Source: Candidatus Thiodiazotropha endolucinida
Lineage (GTDB): Bacteria > Pseudomonadota > Gammaproteobacteria > Chromatiales > Chromatiaceae
Direction of reading: 5' to 3'
NCBI RefSeq assembly: GCF_001715975.1
Contig: NZ_MARB01000009.1
Location: 119,218 to 183,217, forward strand
DNA length: 64,000 nucleotides
Below are positions 16,799 to 26,699 of this stretch, one piece after another; position 1 is the first letter of the stretch; each line of letters starts with the position of its first letter. The notes under the pieces are model-generated. The model worked only from the letters and a program-made list of their open reading frames with translations. It searched no databases and was not told the DNA's origin. The translations under genes and the position numbers were made by a program.

Positions 16799-18199
16799 TC
16801 ATTTATCGACTGAATAAGGCTTGATAGGTTGCAACAAATAGCTTTTGCTGCTCTTACTTCCCAAGAGACCCGCAAGTAGAGTACCCACAGCACATGCTAA
16901 AAGACCTGGGTAAATGGAAGGCACACCTGATGGCTCTTCGAACACTGTTATCCATAATACAGTCACTACGCCCCCCGCTATAATCCCGGCTGGCCCTGCT
17001 ATTGGTGGTATTTCCCTATAAAACAGAGCTACCAGAAGCGGGATGACTATCGTTGGAGCCCATAGGGTATACGCAATCAAGAGCGCATCGATAATTGATG
17101 GAACATATAGTGCGATGACCATACTAGCCAAACCAATGAGAAAACAAATAGCTTTTGTCGTCGTGAGTTGTGGGTTATTTGCGTCTTTCGACTTAACAAC
17201 CTGGTGTATATCTCTTGTAAATGATACTGAGGCGCTATTTAGAAATGAATCTTGGCTGCTGGCAATTATTGCTGTAATCGAAGCAAGCGCCAGACCTGTA
17301 ACGCCTGCCGGAAGAACATCTTTTACGAGAGTAATAAACACCTCGTCTGCTGGCACACCAGGCATTTTGCTTACGCCCAATACTCCTATTAATCCAGCTA
17401 CTAGGAACCAAATCGCGCTGAACAGTCCCGCATATATAAATGCCCTTTTTGCATCACTAGCAGTACGTGCAGAGAATGCACGTGCCGCATATGGGGGCAG
17501 TAAAAATTCGCCGAGGAGAAAGCTACCTGCCAACACAATAAAAGTGGCAAGAGGCATATCAGGATTTTCGAATGAAATAGCTTCAATCGCAGGACTGAAG
17601 TTCGTATCGAACAACAAGAATAAGAGAATGAGAGGGATACCAATAGTAATAAGTACGAACTGCATAACATCTGTGAATACGTCCGCTTTAATCCCCCCAA
17701 TTGTGCTGTATAAGAGTACGATCAACATACTGACTACAATCGAGATGGTAGAATTGATACCTGTGATTACATTAACAAAGGTTCCCGTAGCTTTTGCGAT
17801 TGCACCGACGATAGCAACTGAGATTACGATGGCAATGACACCCGTAAGAACCTTAGCCAGCGGTCCATATGCGGCTCCCATGACATCCCCTAAGGTCAAG
17901 GCGTTCGGGAACTGACGGAGCCTTGGTGCCACGAAAACTCCCGTTAGGAGCATTTGAATAGCAAAAAAAGAAAAGATGACTACCCATATTAGCCCATCCG
18001 TCGAGCTTTTCTCTATAAGGCCTGTCGTGAAACCTGGTCCGATTGCGGTTGCGGAGAGCGTTGCAAATGCAATAACCGAAGTGAATTGTCGGCGGCCTAC
18101 TGCAAAATCGCCCATGGTCTTTGCTTGCCTAACGACGAGCAACACTGCAATGATGAAAATCAAGTAACCCGCATACACAAACATATCGAGCAGGTCCAT
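16799..18199 (-). CDS. Sodium:solute symporter family transporter
   Basis: This 466-aa membrane protein has about 13 predicted helices and belongs to the SSS (SLC5/PutP-like) family. The segment FATLSATAIGPGFTTGLIEKS near residues 46-66 corresponds to the discontinuous helix 1 that forms the ion and substrate site. IGGIKADVFTDVMQF is the well-conserved helix-5/6 region, and ITAIIASSQDSFLNSASVSFTRDI is the helix-8 sodium-site region. Together these make a cation-coupled importer highly likely. The substrate is unknown; members carry acetate, proline, sugars or other solutes, and nothing nearby decides. Transcription runs toward a 33-codon peptide gene that probably belongs with it. Codon use and AT content are somewhat different from the Dab cluster, possibly reflecting acquisition. 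Confidence 0.9.
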   Translation of the reverse strand: MDLLDMFVYAGYLIFIIAVLLVVRQAKTMGDFAVGRRQFTSVIAFATLSATAIGPGFTTGLIEKSSTDGLIWVVIFSFFAIQMLLTGVFVAPRLRQFPNALTLGDVMGAAYGPLAKVLTGVIAIVISVAIVGAIAKATGTFVNVITGINSTISIVVSMLIVLLYSTIGGIKADVFTDVMQFVLITIGIPLILLFLLFDTNFSPAIEAISFENPDMPLATFIVLAGSFLLGEFLLPPYAARAFSARTASDAKRAFIYAGLFSAIWFLVAGLIGVLGVSKMPGVPADEVFITLVKDVLPAGVTGLALASITAIIASSQDSFLNSASVSFTRDIHQVVKSKDANNPQLTTTKAICFLIGLASMVIALYVPSIIDALLIAYTLWAPTIVIPLLVALFYREIPPIAGPAGIIAGGVVTVLWITVFEEPSGVPSIYPGLLACAVGTLLAGLLGSKSSKSYLLQPIKPYSVDK

Positions 18200-18624
18200 A
18201 AACTCTCCGATCGTTTCGATATTGCTGCTTAGTGACGATTAAGTCTACGCAATTCTTATGCCACGATGAAGTGATATTTTATTTTTTAACTACTGTCTTT
18301 TATGAACCTGCTGGAATTGCAGATCAAGTCGTGAAAATTCTCTGCTGCAAGATTGAACCTCGTGTCAGGATGCTCTCGCAGTGGGCTAGATGAAATTTCA
18401 GACCACTCGGTGGAGTCGGACTTTATAGTCTGGCATAGGTTTCTCCTACACGGTTTTTTTAGTCGAACTATGAAGGTTATCCAGACCGTTGCTTTGGTAA
18501 AACCTATGCGAGCCCCGCAGAATAGCCTAGGGGTTACCAATGTCAATTATATCTAACTATCAGGGATTTGCTTTATATCAATAAGTGAAATATACGGGTT
18601 AGCCGGTGGAGTGTTCACGATAAG
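18200..18624. other. AT-rich gap between symporter and sensor gene
   Basis: This 425-bp region holds an imperfect long hairpin: TTGGTAA-AA-CCTA (18494-18506) pairs with TAGG-GG-TTACCAA (18528-18540). It must also hold the symporter promoter. Frames of 67-86 codons exist on both strands but have no ribosome site or recognisable sequence, so I see no supported gene. Confidence 0.4.
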
Positions 18625-21600
18625 TTACTGTTTAGCCAATTGCCTAAGCATGAATATTAATTCGTTACCTACTTGATTGAGTTCTGACAAGCGTGAAATT
18701 GCTTGCTCTTTACTCTCGCCCTCAGATGCTGTGATGATTTCTTGGGCTAATTTATGAAGTTGGTTATGTATCGGACGAATATTGGAATAATTAGATTTTT
18801 TCCCGTATCTAACATGGCCAATACCCTTGTACCAATAACCGAACTGGGATTGCTCCTCATCGAGTTCAAGGCAGTCGATATTTAGACGCCCATAGAGATA
18901 TTCCGCAAACCTTTTCAACCATAGACGAATGCTGTAGATCGAAACATTCACATCATACAGATTTGTGAATTCTTTGGCCGCACTCTGAAAATCATGTGAG
19001 AAATTATCTGATTCCCAGACGTTTATCCATTCTGCTACATCCTCAGACGGCATCGGTTTGGCAATCGCAAATCCCTGGGCGTATCGGCAACCAAGTTGCC
19101 ATAGCATTAATCCAAGTTCAGCGGACTCCACGCCTTCGGCAACGACGGGTCGCCCTAGGGTATCCGCCATTTGCAATACCCCTTCCACGATATCCATGTC
19201 ACGGGCATCAACCAGCATTTGGCTGACAAATATTCTATCAATCTTTAAAATATTAATAGGTAAATGGTGAAAATAGGTCAAAGAGGAATAACCCGTACCG
19301 AAATCGTCAAGCGAAAAATTTACACCCATCCTTGAGCAAGCATTCATTACTGTTGTTACCTTTGTCGTGTCTCCAATGGCGCTTGTTTCCAGCACCTCCA
19401 TCTCTAAATTACTGGCAACATCTGAAGGATATTCTGAAAGTAAACTTTCTAAGAACTCTACAAAACTCTGTTGGTGTACAATTCTCGGACTGATATTAAC
19501 ACTTACCGGGAGTAATAGACCCTGTTCCCTCCAGGCCATATGCTGATCCAGTGCGGTCCTGATCACCCACTCGTCGAGGACAATCTCCTGGGGCATGCCT
19601 TCTATCGCCGGTAAAAAATGTCCGGGTTGTAACAATCCCTGCTCGGGATGTTGCCAACGCACCAATGCCTCTACCCCTACAGCCTCTCCAGTCCCGAGTT
19701 GTATTCTAGGCTGAAAGTGCAGGACAAGCTGTCGGTTTTTCAACGCCAGCTCAAAATCCGACAATTTTTGTCGTCTTGAATCAGCCTTCTTGTTCTGAAT
19801 ATGTTTGTAAAGACTGTATATATTCTTTCCGGCCGCTTTAGCAACATACATAGCCTGATCCGCATGCCGAATTAGCGCATCTGAATCTTGATCATCAAAC
19901 GGGAAGACTGTGACACCGATACTGGCGGACACATGGATACGATGATCGTCGATAACATAGGGTTGGTTGATTTTCTCGAGGATACGTTGAATAACGAGTT
20001 CGCATTCGTCAATCGTAACCAAGTTATTTAGAAGAATGACGAATTCATCCCCGCCAAGTCGGGCTAACGTATCATCCATACGTAGTTCATCCTGAAGCCG
20101 GGCTGCAATATCAATCAGCAAGTCGTCTCCCACCTTGTGCCCGTGTCTGTCATTGACAGGCTTAAAACCGTCCATATCAAGATAACACACCGCTAACAAT
20201 TTCCCCGATCTACGTGTTAGCGCAATGGACTGTCTTAGCCGATCCGAGAGGAGCTCTCTGTTGGGGAGGCCTGTAAGAATGTCATGATACGCCATAAACT
20301 CAATCTTTTTTTCATTTTGCTCGCGCTCTACAAAGTCATAGGCCATATCAGCCACTTGACTGACTATTAATATATCCTGGGCGTTGTAATTGACGGCCTT
20401 GTTGCCAACACCTATTACGCCAACAATCTTTTCATCCCTTAACAAGGGTACGGTAAGTATTCGATGTAATAAGACATGGCCATCTGGCAATCCTTTTTTA
20501 TGCGGCAGTAAATCATAATTGTTGAAAATTACGGGTCTTCTTTGGCGAATACAGTCTACCCAAACACCCGCTTCGCTCACAGGATAATGCAGACCGTTAT
20601 CTTCAGCGAAACACTTCTCTAAAAAAGTTCTTGTAGACCAGGTCTGCATTGAAATCGTTTCTTGATCCTCTTCAATAAAGTGAAAAAATCCGATTTCACT
20701 GCCGGTTAATGCTTCAGCGGCATCCAAAGCCGTGCGCAGCAATTTCTCACGATTTCCCAAATAGACCAGCTCAGATAATTGCTGGCGAAGATCCGAGATA
20801 ATCTCTGATCGCTTGCGGTCATGAATATCACGAATGAACACAAAAAACTCGCCGCCCTGTACCGAGGCATAGCTAATGGAAACTTCGACAGGCCAAATTG
20901 CACCGTCCTTTCGTCGATGATAGGATTCGTGCTGATCATTGCCTTGTTGAATAACTCTCTTGAGTCTATACGCGACATCTTCATCGGAATCAAAGGCGTC
21001 CAATTCAGATACCGGCATCCCAATCAAATCCTTCTTGTTGTAACCCGACAAACGGCAATAGGCCTCGTTAACTTCAATGAGGATGCCCTGGTTATTTATC
21101 ACCCAGAAACCATCTTTAGTTGTTTCCAATACAGATTTATAGCGCTGGCTGCTCTCAAGCAATGCCTTTTCAGCGCGCCTGAGTTCAGAAAGATCCAACA
21201 AAGCCGTTACCTGAACCAGGCGCTCCATGAGATTTATACTTTTGCTGCGTATTAGCGATTCAAAAACTGAGCCATCCTTACGCTTTGCCAATACTTTATA
21301 CGGTTCTTCAGATCCTGAAAAAGCATTGACTTTGAATGAGTCATGGTATTCTTCGGCGAACCACTCGATAGTGCGGCGCCCGACAACTTCTTCGAACGTG
21401 TATCCGAAAATCTCGAGGGCACTTGAATTTACGTTGATACAGACTCCATTTTCAGAAATTAATATTGCTTCAAATCCTGTTTCAGAAAGTGCCTTGAATT
21501 GTGCTTCATTTTCTTTCCTAAGAACCAATTCTTTCCTGTATAATGCGGTTTTTCTGTTAACCATGAAGGAAAGACTACGATTCCATATAAATAAGAAAAA

Positions 21601-22479
21601 TAGTAAAGATAATATAATGGTTGATTCCTTCCAGTGTTCGTAGATATCGAATACTTGTTTAAATCGAACCGACATCCAGCGGCTATAGATTCTGGAATGA
21701 GCATCCTTTGATATGGACGTTAATGCTTTATCTAGAATACGCTGAAATATGGGCCAGTCGTCACGTACGGCCATAGATTGATTGTTAGCATATGGGGTAT
21801 CACCCGCCACTCGTACGTTAGTTAAACGGTATTTTCCCAGATAATAATTCGCGGTAACTATATTGCCGATAAATACATCGGCGTCACCTCTGGAAACATG
21901 TGTCAACCCTTCCTTCGGAGATTTTACAGGAATCAGTGTGAGTTCTGGATAGTCGTTCGAAATCCAGTCATGGATAGCATAGTTTTGTACAACCGCAATG
22001 CGTTTACCGTCCAAATTATCTAAATTACCGACATACGAAATATCGTCACGCGCAAATATATGGATCGGCATAGAAATATACGAATCTGTAAAAAGAAAAT
22101 ATTTCTCCCTGAGAGGTGTCCGAGAAACGGAGGCAAACATATCTGCTTGTCTGTTTTTAACGGCGTGGAACGCCTCCTGCCACGAGAGGCCTTTAACAAT
22201 TGAAAACTGAATATTTAACAGGTCCTCGATACGATTCAGATAATCGATAGATATTCCCTGATAGTGTCCGTCATCATTTCGGAATTCCACCGGTGCCCAA
22301 CCCGGATCTAACGCCACACGAATAACAGGGTTTTCAGCAAGCCATTCTTCTTCCGCGGCTGTTAAGGGGATTTTGGAAGAATTTGCCGGGGAGTTAGCGG
22401 AAAGCCGTGCCTCTGCCTCAACAATATAAGGCATGATAAAAGAAACGATTGAAACAATGACTTTCAGGCAAAGAAACAT
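18625..22479 (-). CDS. Periplasmic-sensing PAS/GAF/GGDEF/EAL cyclic-di-GMP protein
   Basis: This 1284-aa inner-membrane signalling protein has, in order: a signal anchor (1-22), a type-3 solute-binding domain in the periplasm (about 45-270), a membrane helix (about 283-300), two PAS domains (about 325-570), a GAF domain (about 590-730), GGDEF (about 745-905, intact ARLGGDEF), EAL (about 925-1165, intact VEALVRW and DDFGTGYSS) and a C-terminal helical domain. The last resembles the CZB zinc-binding fold (SQFGYWYKGIGHVRY, then HNQLH), but two of the usual four zinc ligands are replaced. Both making and breaking of cyclic di-GMP are possible from the motifs. GGAGA lies about 9 bases before the ATG. 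It is monocistronic, with a 648-bp AT-rich region upstream. Confidence 0.9.
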   Translation of the reverse strand: MFLCLKVIVSIVSFIMPYIVEAEARLSANSPANSSKIPLTAAEEEWLAENPVIRVALDPGWAPVEFRNDDGHYQGISIDYLNRIEDLLNIQFSIVKGLSWQEAFHAVKNRQADMFASVSRTPLREKYFLFTDSYISMPIHIFARDDISYVGNLDNLDGKRIAVVQNYAIHDWISNDYPELTLIPVKSPKEGLTHVSRGDADVFIGNIVTANYYLGKYRLTNVRVAGDTPYANNQSMAVRDDWPIFQRILDKALTSISKDAHSRIYSRWMSVRFKQVFDIYEHWKESTIILSLLFFLFIWNRSLSFMVNRKTALYRKELVLRKENEAQFKALSETGFEAILISENGVCINVNSSALEIFGYTFEEVVGRRTIEWFAEEYHDSFKVNAFSGSEEPYKVLAKRKDGSVFESLIRSKSINLMERLVQVTALLDLSELRRAEKALLESSQRYKSVLETTKDGFWVINNQGILIEVNEAYCRLSGYNKKDLIGMPVSELDAFDSDEDVAYRLKRVIQQGNDQHESYHRRKDGAIWPVEVSISYASVQGGEFFVFIRDIHDRKRSEIISDLRQQLSELVYLGNREKLLRTALDAAEALTGSEIGFFHFIEEDQETISMQTWSTRTFLEKCFAEDNGLHYPVSEAGVWVDCIRQRRPVIFNNYDLLPHKKGLPDGHVLLHRILTVPLLRDEKIVGVIGVGNKAVNYNAQDILIVSQVADMAYDFVEREQNEKKIEFMAYHDILTGLPNRELLSDRLRQSIALTRRSGKLLAVCYLDMDGFKPVNDRHGHKVGDDLLIDIAARLQDELRMDDTLARLGGDEFVILLNNLVTIDECELVIQRILEKINQPYVIDDHRIHVSASIGVTVFPFDDQDSDALIRHADQAMYVAKAAGKNIYSLYKHIQNKKADSRRQKLSDFELALKNRQLVLHFQPRIQLGTGEAVGVEALVRWQHPEQGLLQPGHFLPAIEGMPQEIVLDEWVIRTALDQHMAWREQGLLLPVSVNISPRIVHQQSFVEFLESLLSEYPSDVASNLEMEVLETSAIGDTTKVTTVMNACSRMGVNFSLDDFGTGYSSLTYFHHLPINILKIDRIFVSQMLVDARDMDIVEGVLQMADTLGRPVVAEGVESAELGLMLWQLGCRYAQGFAIAKPMPSEDVAEWINVWESDNFSHDFQSAAKEFTNLYDVNVSIYSIRLWLKRFAEYLYGRLNIDCLELDEEQSQFGYWYKGIGHVRYGKKSNYSNIRPIHNQLHKLAQEIITASEGESKEQAISRLSELNQVGNELIFMLRQLAKQ

Positions 22480-23126
22480 CAGGTAAAATCTCCAAGAACC
22501 TAAAAATCATAACATTCAGTGATCAGAACGATATGAGTCTTGAAAAATATATAGATTAAGAAATCCTGTACATATAGTTTTCAAAAAAAAAAAAACGGGA
22601 TGACTTGATTATAGGTTCCATTCACACGCTTATGACACGCATGTCAAATGCCATGATACAAAATTTTACATATGGCAAGAAACATCCTGACATGTCATTT
22701 TGAGTTAAAAAACGAAAATCCCGCAAAACGCCTTGATTAAAAATAATTAAAAGTAGTATAGGGTAGATATTACAAGGTGTTAACCTTGATTAAAATACGG
22801 ATTTTAATCAGCTAATAGATGTAGAGACATTATGCTCAAAAGAGGTATTAGTAATATTGTAAACACATACAAAGGCATTATTCATTGGCAATTAAAATGG
22901 CAAATATGCACTCAGAAGTAAACGAGATTTTACAATAGAATGTAAATAATTTAGCCCACATGTTTCACCCGTATTTCAATTTACTCACTGAGACTGCCAT
23001 GTCGATATCAAGCCGTTTAGTAGACACCTGAGTGTCTGTGCTCACTTTTTTCAGACTACAGGATAATATTCGTCGCCTAGCGTTTATTAACCATGACAAG
23101 ATTCACTCACCAATCTGCATAAGCCC
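22480..23126. other. AT-rich upstream region with palindromes
   Basis: About 650 bp clearly richer in A+T than the neighbours. It contains an A13 tract near 22586, a TGACATGTCA palindrome near 22690, and two back-to-back hairpins listed separately. It presumably includes the promoter of the sensor gene at 22479. A 29-codon frame from about 22831 has no ribosome site and is not called. Confidence 0.5.
22773..22810. other. Two abutting perfect palindromes
   Basis: CAAGGT-GTTA-ACCTTG (22773-22788) shares its last two bases with TGATTAAAAT-ACGG-ATTTTAATCA (22787-22810). Both stems are perfect, 6 and 10 bp. The arrangement could be a terminator or a regulator-binding site; no gene end is adjacent. 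Confidence 0.45.
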
Positions 23127-23396
23127 AGGGCCTGTTAACACTCATCCTTTTAGCCCTGTTGTGTCTGAAAAAGCGCCAATCAAGGCACGAGGAGAGAGGT
23201 TTGGTTGACCCAAATGAACGACGAGTAACGCCGAATGGCTTTTTATCAGGCATACCCCAAAGGCACTTCCTTTCTGGCACAACCTGCAGGGCTGGAGCTA
23301 TTTTTCCTTCCAGCAGCGTGAGCTTTCGCTCATGTTGCTTTACTGGACGAAAAAATAGCCCCAGCAAATCCGATCGGATTAGTGTTGACAGGCCCT
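23127..23396. mobile_element. Miniature inverted-repeat element, copy 1 (270 bp)
   Basis: The left end AGGGCCTGTTAACACTCATC... (23127-23147) and right end (23376-23396) are inverted repeats of 21 bp with two mismatches. Internally it matches the element at 56112-56378 in the opposite orientation, including a shared stretch around GAAAAAGCGCCAATCAAGGC. It has no transposase. The right flank keeps TA next to the repeat, and the left flank reads CA. It sits upstream of ppnN and could affect its expression. Confidence 0.8.
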
Positions 23397-23499
23397 AGTA
23401 CCCCATGTTCACTTTTAACCAGGTTCAAGATAATATTCAATAATCAGCGATCACAGGCCTTAACAAAAACCACTAACCTATCTGCGTAACAGTAGCCAT

Positions 23500-24873
23500 T
23501 TGAACTCAACACCATCCAGACTCAGCGCATCAGTACGTCCCGAAGGCAGCCTAGAGGTGCTGTCGCAGCTGGAGGTCAATGCCCTCCTCGATACCAGCGC
23601 ACGCGGTCTCTACGGCCTGTTTCGTCGTTGTGCGCTGGCGGTGCTCAACTGCGGTAGTGAAACCGATAATGCCCGGGAGATTTTTGAGACCTATCGCGAT
23701 TTCGGCATTCATTTGATGCAGACAAACAGGGGCATTCAACTGCGTCTGGAGAACGCCCCCGGCAGCGCGTTCGTCGACGGCAGGATGATTCGCGGTATTC
23801 AGGAACATCTATTCGCTGTATTGCGGGACATCATCTATGTCCACAATGAAATCCAATACGACTCGGTCTACGATCTGACCTACTCAAGCCATATCACCTC
23901 TGCCGTTTTTCACATCCTGCGCAATGCACGGGTCTTACACACCGGCATGGACCCGAATCTGGTGGTCTGTTGGGGCGGACACTCAATCGGCAGAAGTGAA
24001 TATGACTACACCAAGGAGGTAGGTTATCAACTGGGCCTGCGAGGACTGAACGTCTGCACCGGTTGTGGACCGGGCGCCATGAAAGGCCCCATGAAAGGGG
24101 CCGCCATCGGGCATGCCAAACAGCGTATCAGGAGCGGCCGCTATCTCGGCATCACCGAACCTGGAATCATCGCTTCCGAACCACCCAACCCGATCGTCAA
24201 TGACCTGGTTATCATGCCCGACATTGAAAAGCGACTGGAAGCTTTCGTACGCGTCGGACACGGTATCGTTATCTTTCCCGGCGGAGCCGGCACCATGGAA
24301 GAGCTACTCTACCTGCTGGGCATCCTCATGCATCCGCACAACAGCGACCATGTCTTCCCCCTGATATTGACCGGTCCCACTGAGAGCGAAGACTACTTTA
24401 CGGAGATGGATCGGTTTATCCGTGCGACATTGGGTTCCGAGGCACAGAGATTCTACTCCGTCATCATTGACGACCCTGCGGCTGTGGCAAGTACATTAGG
24501 CAATGCCATGGATCATGTCAGAGCCTACCGTTATGAGGGTAATGACGCCTTCTATTTCAACTGGCGACTACATATAGAAACGGCCCTGCAACAACCCTTT
24601 TCACCCTCACATAAAGCGATGTCTGAACTTGATTTGACTGCCGGTCAGGATGGACATGAAATGGCCGCCAATCTACGGTGTGCCTTTTCCGGCATCGTTG
24701 CCGGGAATGTGAAGGAGGATGGGATACGGGCCGTTGAGAGGCATGGCCCCTTTATCATCCATGGAGATGCGGAAATCGTCGCCGCCATGGATCGACTGCT
24801 GATCGCTTTTGCCGAACAGAACAGAATGAAACTGCAGGGAGACTACTCACCCTGTTATGAATTAAAATCATAG
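23500..24873 (+). CDS. ppnN: Nucleotide 5'-monophosphate nucleosidase PpnN
   Basis: This 457-aa member of the three-domain PpnN (YgdH) type hydrolyses purine and pyrimidine nucleoside monophosphates to base and ribose 5-phosphate; the E. coli enzyme is regulated by (p)ppGpp. The N-terminal domain (about 1-140) is followed by the LOG Rossmann domain with CWGGHSIG, CTGCGPGAMKGPMKGAA and the catalytic FPGGAGTMEELLYLLG, then a C-terminal domain with AFSGIVAGNVKEDGIRA. Similarity to the E. coli protein as I recall it runs end to end. The TTG at 23500 is the only reasonable start near the conserved LSQLEV segment, but its ribosome site is weak, so the start may be off by a few codons. It is monocistronic, about 100 bases downstream of a miniature element. 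Confidence 0.93.
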   Translation: MNSTPSRLSASVRPEGSLEVLSQLEVNALLDTSARGLYGLFRRCALAVLNCGSETDNAREIFETYRDFGIHLMQTNRGIQLRLENAPGSAFVDGRMIRGIQEHLFAVLRDIIYVHNEIQYDSVYDLTYSSHITSAVFHILRNARVLHTGMDPNLVVCWGGHSIGRSEYDYTKEVGYQLGLRGLNVCTGCGPGAMKGPMKGAAIGHAKQRIRSGRYLGITEPGIIASEPPNPIVNDLVIMPDIEKRLEAFVRVGHGIVIFPGGAGTMEELLYLLGILMHPHNSDHVFPLILTGPTESEDYFTEMDRFIRATLGSEAQRFYSVIIDDPAAVASTLGNAMDHVRAYRYEGNDAFYFNWRLHIETALQQPFSPSHKAMSELDLTAGQDGHEMAANLRCAFSGIVAGNVKEDGIRAVERHGPFIIHGDAEIVAAMDRLLIAFAEQNRMKLQGDYSPCYELKS

Positions 24874-24986
24874 GTGCCCGCTCACCTGTGGCCATCAATG
24901 ACACGGCACCCTCAATCGCCCCTGTTCAATAAAGTCAGATAGTGATGCTTTTTTGGCGGCCCTGAACCTGACCTGTTAGGGTCTGG

Positions 24987-26045
24987 TCACTCATCCCCTT
25001 CATCGACTTCCAGCCCCATCCTTTTCGCACGTTTTTTCCATAGCCGTCTGGCCAGCTTTCGCATATCGTCTATGCGATCACCCTCATCGACGATTTCGAT
25101 TCCGAGAATGGTTTCGAGGATATCCTCGAGGGTAAGTATCCCTACCATGCTGCCGTATTGATCCACTACCAGCATAATATGGCCGCGTTTTTCGATAAAC
25201 AGCTCGAAGGCAACCTGCAGCGAGCTTGTATCCGGCAGTGCCGGTATATCTCGACGATATACATCCAAGCTGTTCTCAGAATTCCCCCTGGCATGTGAAA
25301 GCAGTAGATCGCTGCGTAATACGAAGCCGGTAACATGATCACGATCCCCTCTGTAGACCGGTATACGTGAAAAACGGTTGCTATTGTGCTTCTCGAAATA
25401 CTCCATGACCTGGAGTGTCTCATCCAGAGAAAACACCACCGTGCGGGGTGTCATGACATCGGTTACGAGGGTTTCCTTGAGCAGAAAGAGATTTTTCAGT
25501 ATCAACGATTCATGCAGGTCGAGTTTTCCCTCTTCGACCCCGGCTTTCGCCATGGCGGTAAACTCCTCTTTGCGGAAATGGCCGTGGGAGTGTTTCCGGG
25601 AAAGTAACCGTGTCAATAACGCCGACATCACAACAAAGGGATAGAGCACCCAGATTAGGAACCTGAGCGTATAGGCTGTGGCTGGAGCGAGTTGACGCCA
25701 GTAATTGGCTCCCAGCGTCTTGGGGATGATCTCTGAAAATACCAGTATCATGAACGTGAGCACGGCTGAGGCAACACCCACATAGCCACTGCCGAATACT
25801 ACCGCCGCCTGTGCTCCGGCTCCTGCAGCACCGATGGTATGCGCTGTGGTATTTAAAGTGAGAATCGCTGCCAATGGATCATTTATATCCTTCTTCATCT
25901 CCCGCAAAATGGGCGCGGCCCGACTGCCTTCCTGGTCCAGGACAGAGATATAGGGATGGGTGATACTGAGAATAACGGCCTCGGCAATAGAACAGAGAAA
26001 TGAAAAACCTAAGGCTATGAGTACATAGACAATGAGTAACAGCAT
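24987..26045 (-). CDS. CNNM-domain (DUF21) membrane protein with paired CBS domains
   Basis: This 352-aa protein has an N-terminal CNNM/DUF21 membrane domain (about 1-160) with three to four helices, including the conserved SIAEAVILS and VFSEIIPKTLGANYW segments. A CBS pair follows (about 190-310; VMTPRTVVFSLDETL, RIPVYRGDRD, GILTLEDILETILG). The C-terminal CorC/HlyC transporter-associated domain found in many relatives is absent; the protein ends soon after CBS2 in a charged tail. Relatives act in magnesium or cobalt efflux, with the CBS pair sensing nucleotide-bound Mg; 'hemolysin' names for the family are historic. The gene is 92 bases from rraA upstream on the same strand and could be co-transcribed with it. 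Confidence 0.88.
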   Translation of the reverse strand: MLLLIVYVLIALGFSFLCSIAEAVILSITHPYISVLDQEGSRAAPILREMKKDINDPLAAILTLNTTAHTIGAAGAGAQAAVVFGSGYVGVASAVLTFMILVFSEIIPKTLGANYWRQLAPATAYTLRFLIWVLYPFVVMSALLTRLLSRKHSHGHFRKEEFTAMAKAGVEEGKLDLHESLILKNLFLLKETLVTDVMTPRTVVFSLDETLQVMEYFEKHNSNRFSRIPVYRGDRDHVTGFVLRSDLLLSHARGNSENSLDVYRRDIPALPDTSSLQVAFELFIEKRGHIMLVVDQYGSMVGILTLEDILETILGIEIVDEGDRIDDMRKLARRLWKKRAKRMGLEVDEGDE

Positions 26046-26137
26046 TGTTAAACCGTGAGTCAGCTTGCGTCAAATACTGTTTATACAGATATTTCCGATC
26101 CTTTTCACTATCAGATCACATTAACGCCACGCGCTAT

Positions 26138-26632
26138 TCATGCTGCCGGATCCGCCAGCACCACAATCCCATCCTCATCGGCATAGAGCCACTCACCGGA
26201 TCTGAAATTGACACCGCTGAAATTGACTTCGACGCCCGTCTCCCCCACTCCCTTCTTAACGCTCTTACGAGGGTTTGTGGCCAATGCCATCACCCCGAGC
26301 GACATTCCACCAATCTCAGCGGCGTCGCGTATGCATCCATTCACCAGGACACCGGCCCAGCCGTTGTCTACAGCCTTCTTTGCTAAGATATCACCCAGCA
26401 TGGCGCAGCGCAGAGACCCGCCACCATCAACAACCAGCACTCTGCCCTGTCCCGGTTGATCCAATTCTTCACGCACCATCGAGTTGTCTTCAAAACACTT
26501 CAGCGTCGCTATGGGGCCATGGAACATCCTACTACCTCCATAGTGACGAAAACCGGGATAACAAATCTGTAGCTTCTCTTCGTGGACATCGTACAGATCG
26601 GCTGTCTTCAAACTACCTGCTGCCTGGTTCAT
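26138..26632 (-). CDS. rraA: RraA-family protein (RNase E regulator / HMG aldolase-like)
   Basis: This 164-aa RraA-like protein begins near TADLYDVHEEKL and carries FHGPIATLKCFEDNSMVRE, VLVVDGGGSLRCAMLGDILAKKAVDNGWAGVLVNGCIRDAAEI and ADEDGIVVL. The length and the GGGSLRCAMLGD and NGCIRD motifs are those of RraA, which in E. coli binds RNase E and inhibits it. Related proteins are class II aldolases for 4-hydroxy-4-methyl-2-oxoglutarate, and the Gly-rich, Arg and Asp motif seen here is also present in active aldolases, so either activity is possible. GAGGAGAG lies 4-5 bases before the ATG. The CNNM/CBS gene follows on the same strand. Confidence 0.92.
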   Translation of the reverse strand: MNQAAGSLKTADLYDVHEEKLQICYPGFRHYGGSRMFHGPIATLKCFEDNSMVREELDQPGQGRVLVVDGGGSLRCAMLGDILAKKAVDNGWAGVLVNGCIRDAAEIGGMSLGVMALATNPRKSVKKGVGETGVEVNFSGVNFRSGEWLYADEDGIVVLADPAA

Positions 26633-26699
26633 GATGCTCTCCTCACACTTCGTTTAGTCACTATTACCCAAATCATGGGAACACTAAAAAAACAATACA

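Noticed and set aside
18286-18556. Overlapping frames of 67-86 codons on both strands in the gap before the sensor gene.
   Set aside because: No ribosome site, no recognisable protein sequence, and the two frames lie over each other and over an imperfect hairpin.
22831-22920. A 29-codon frame beginning MLKRGISNIV in the AT-rich gap.
   Set aside because: No ribosome site or membrane pattern; expected by chance in AT-rich DNA.
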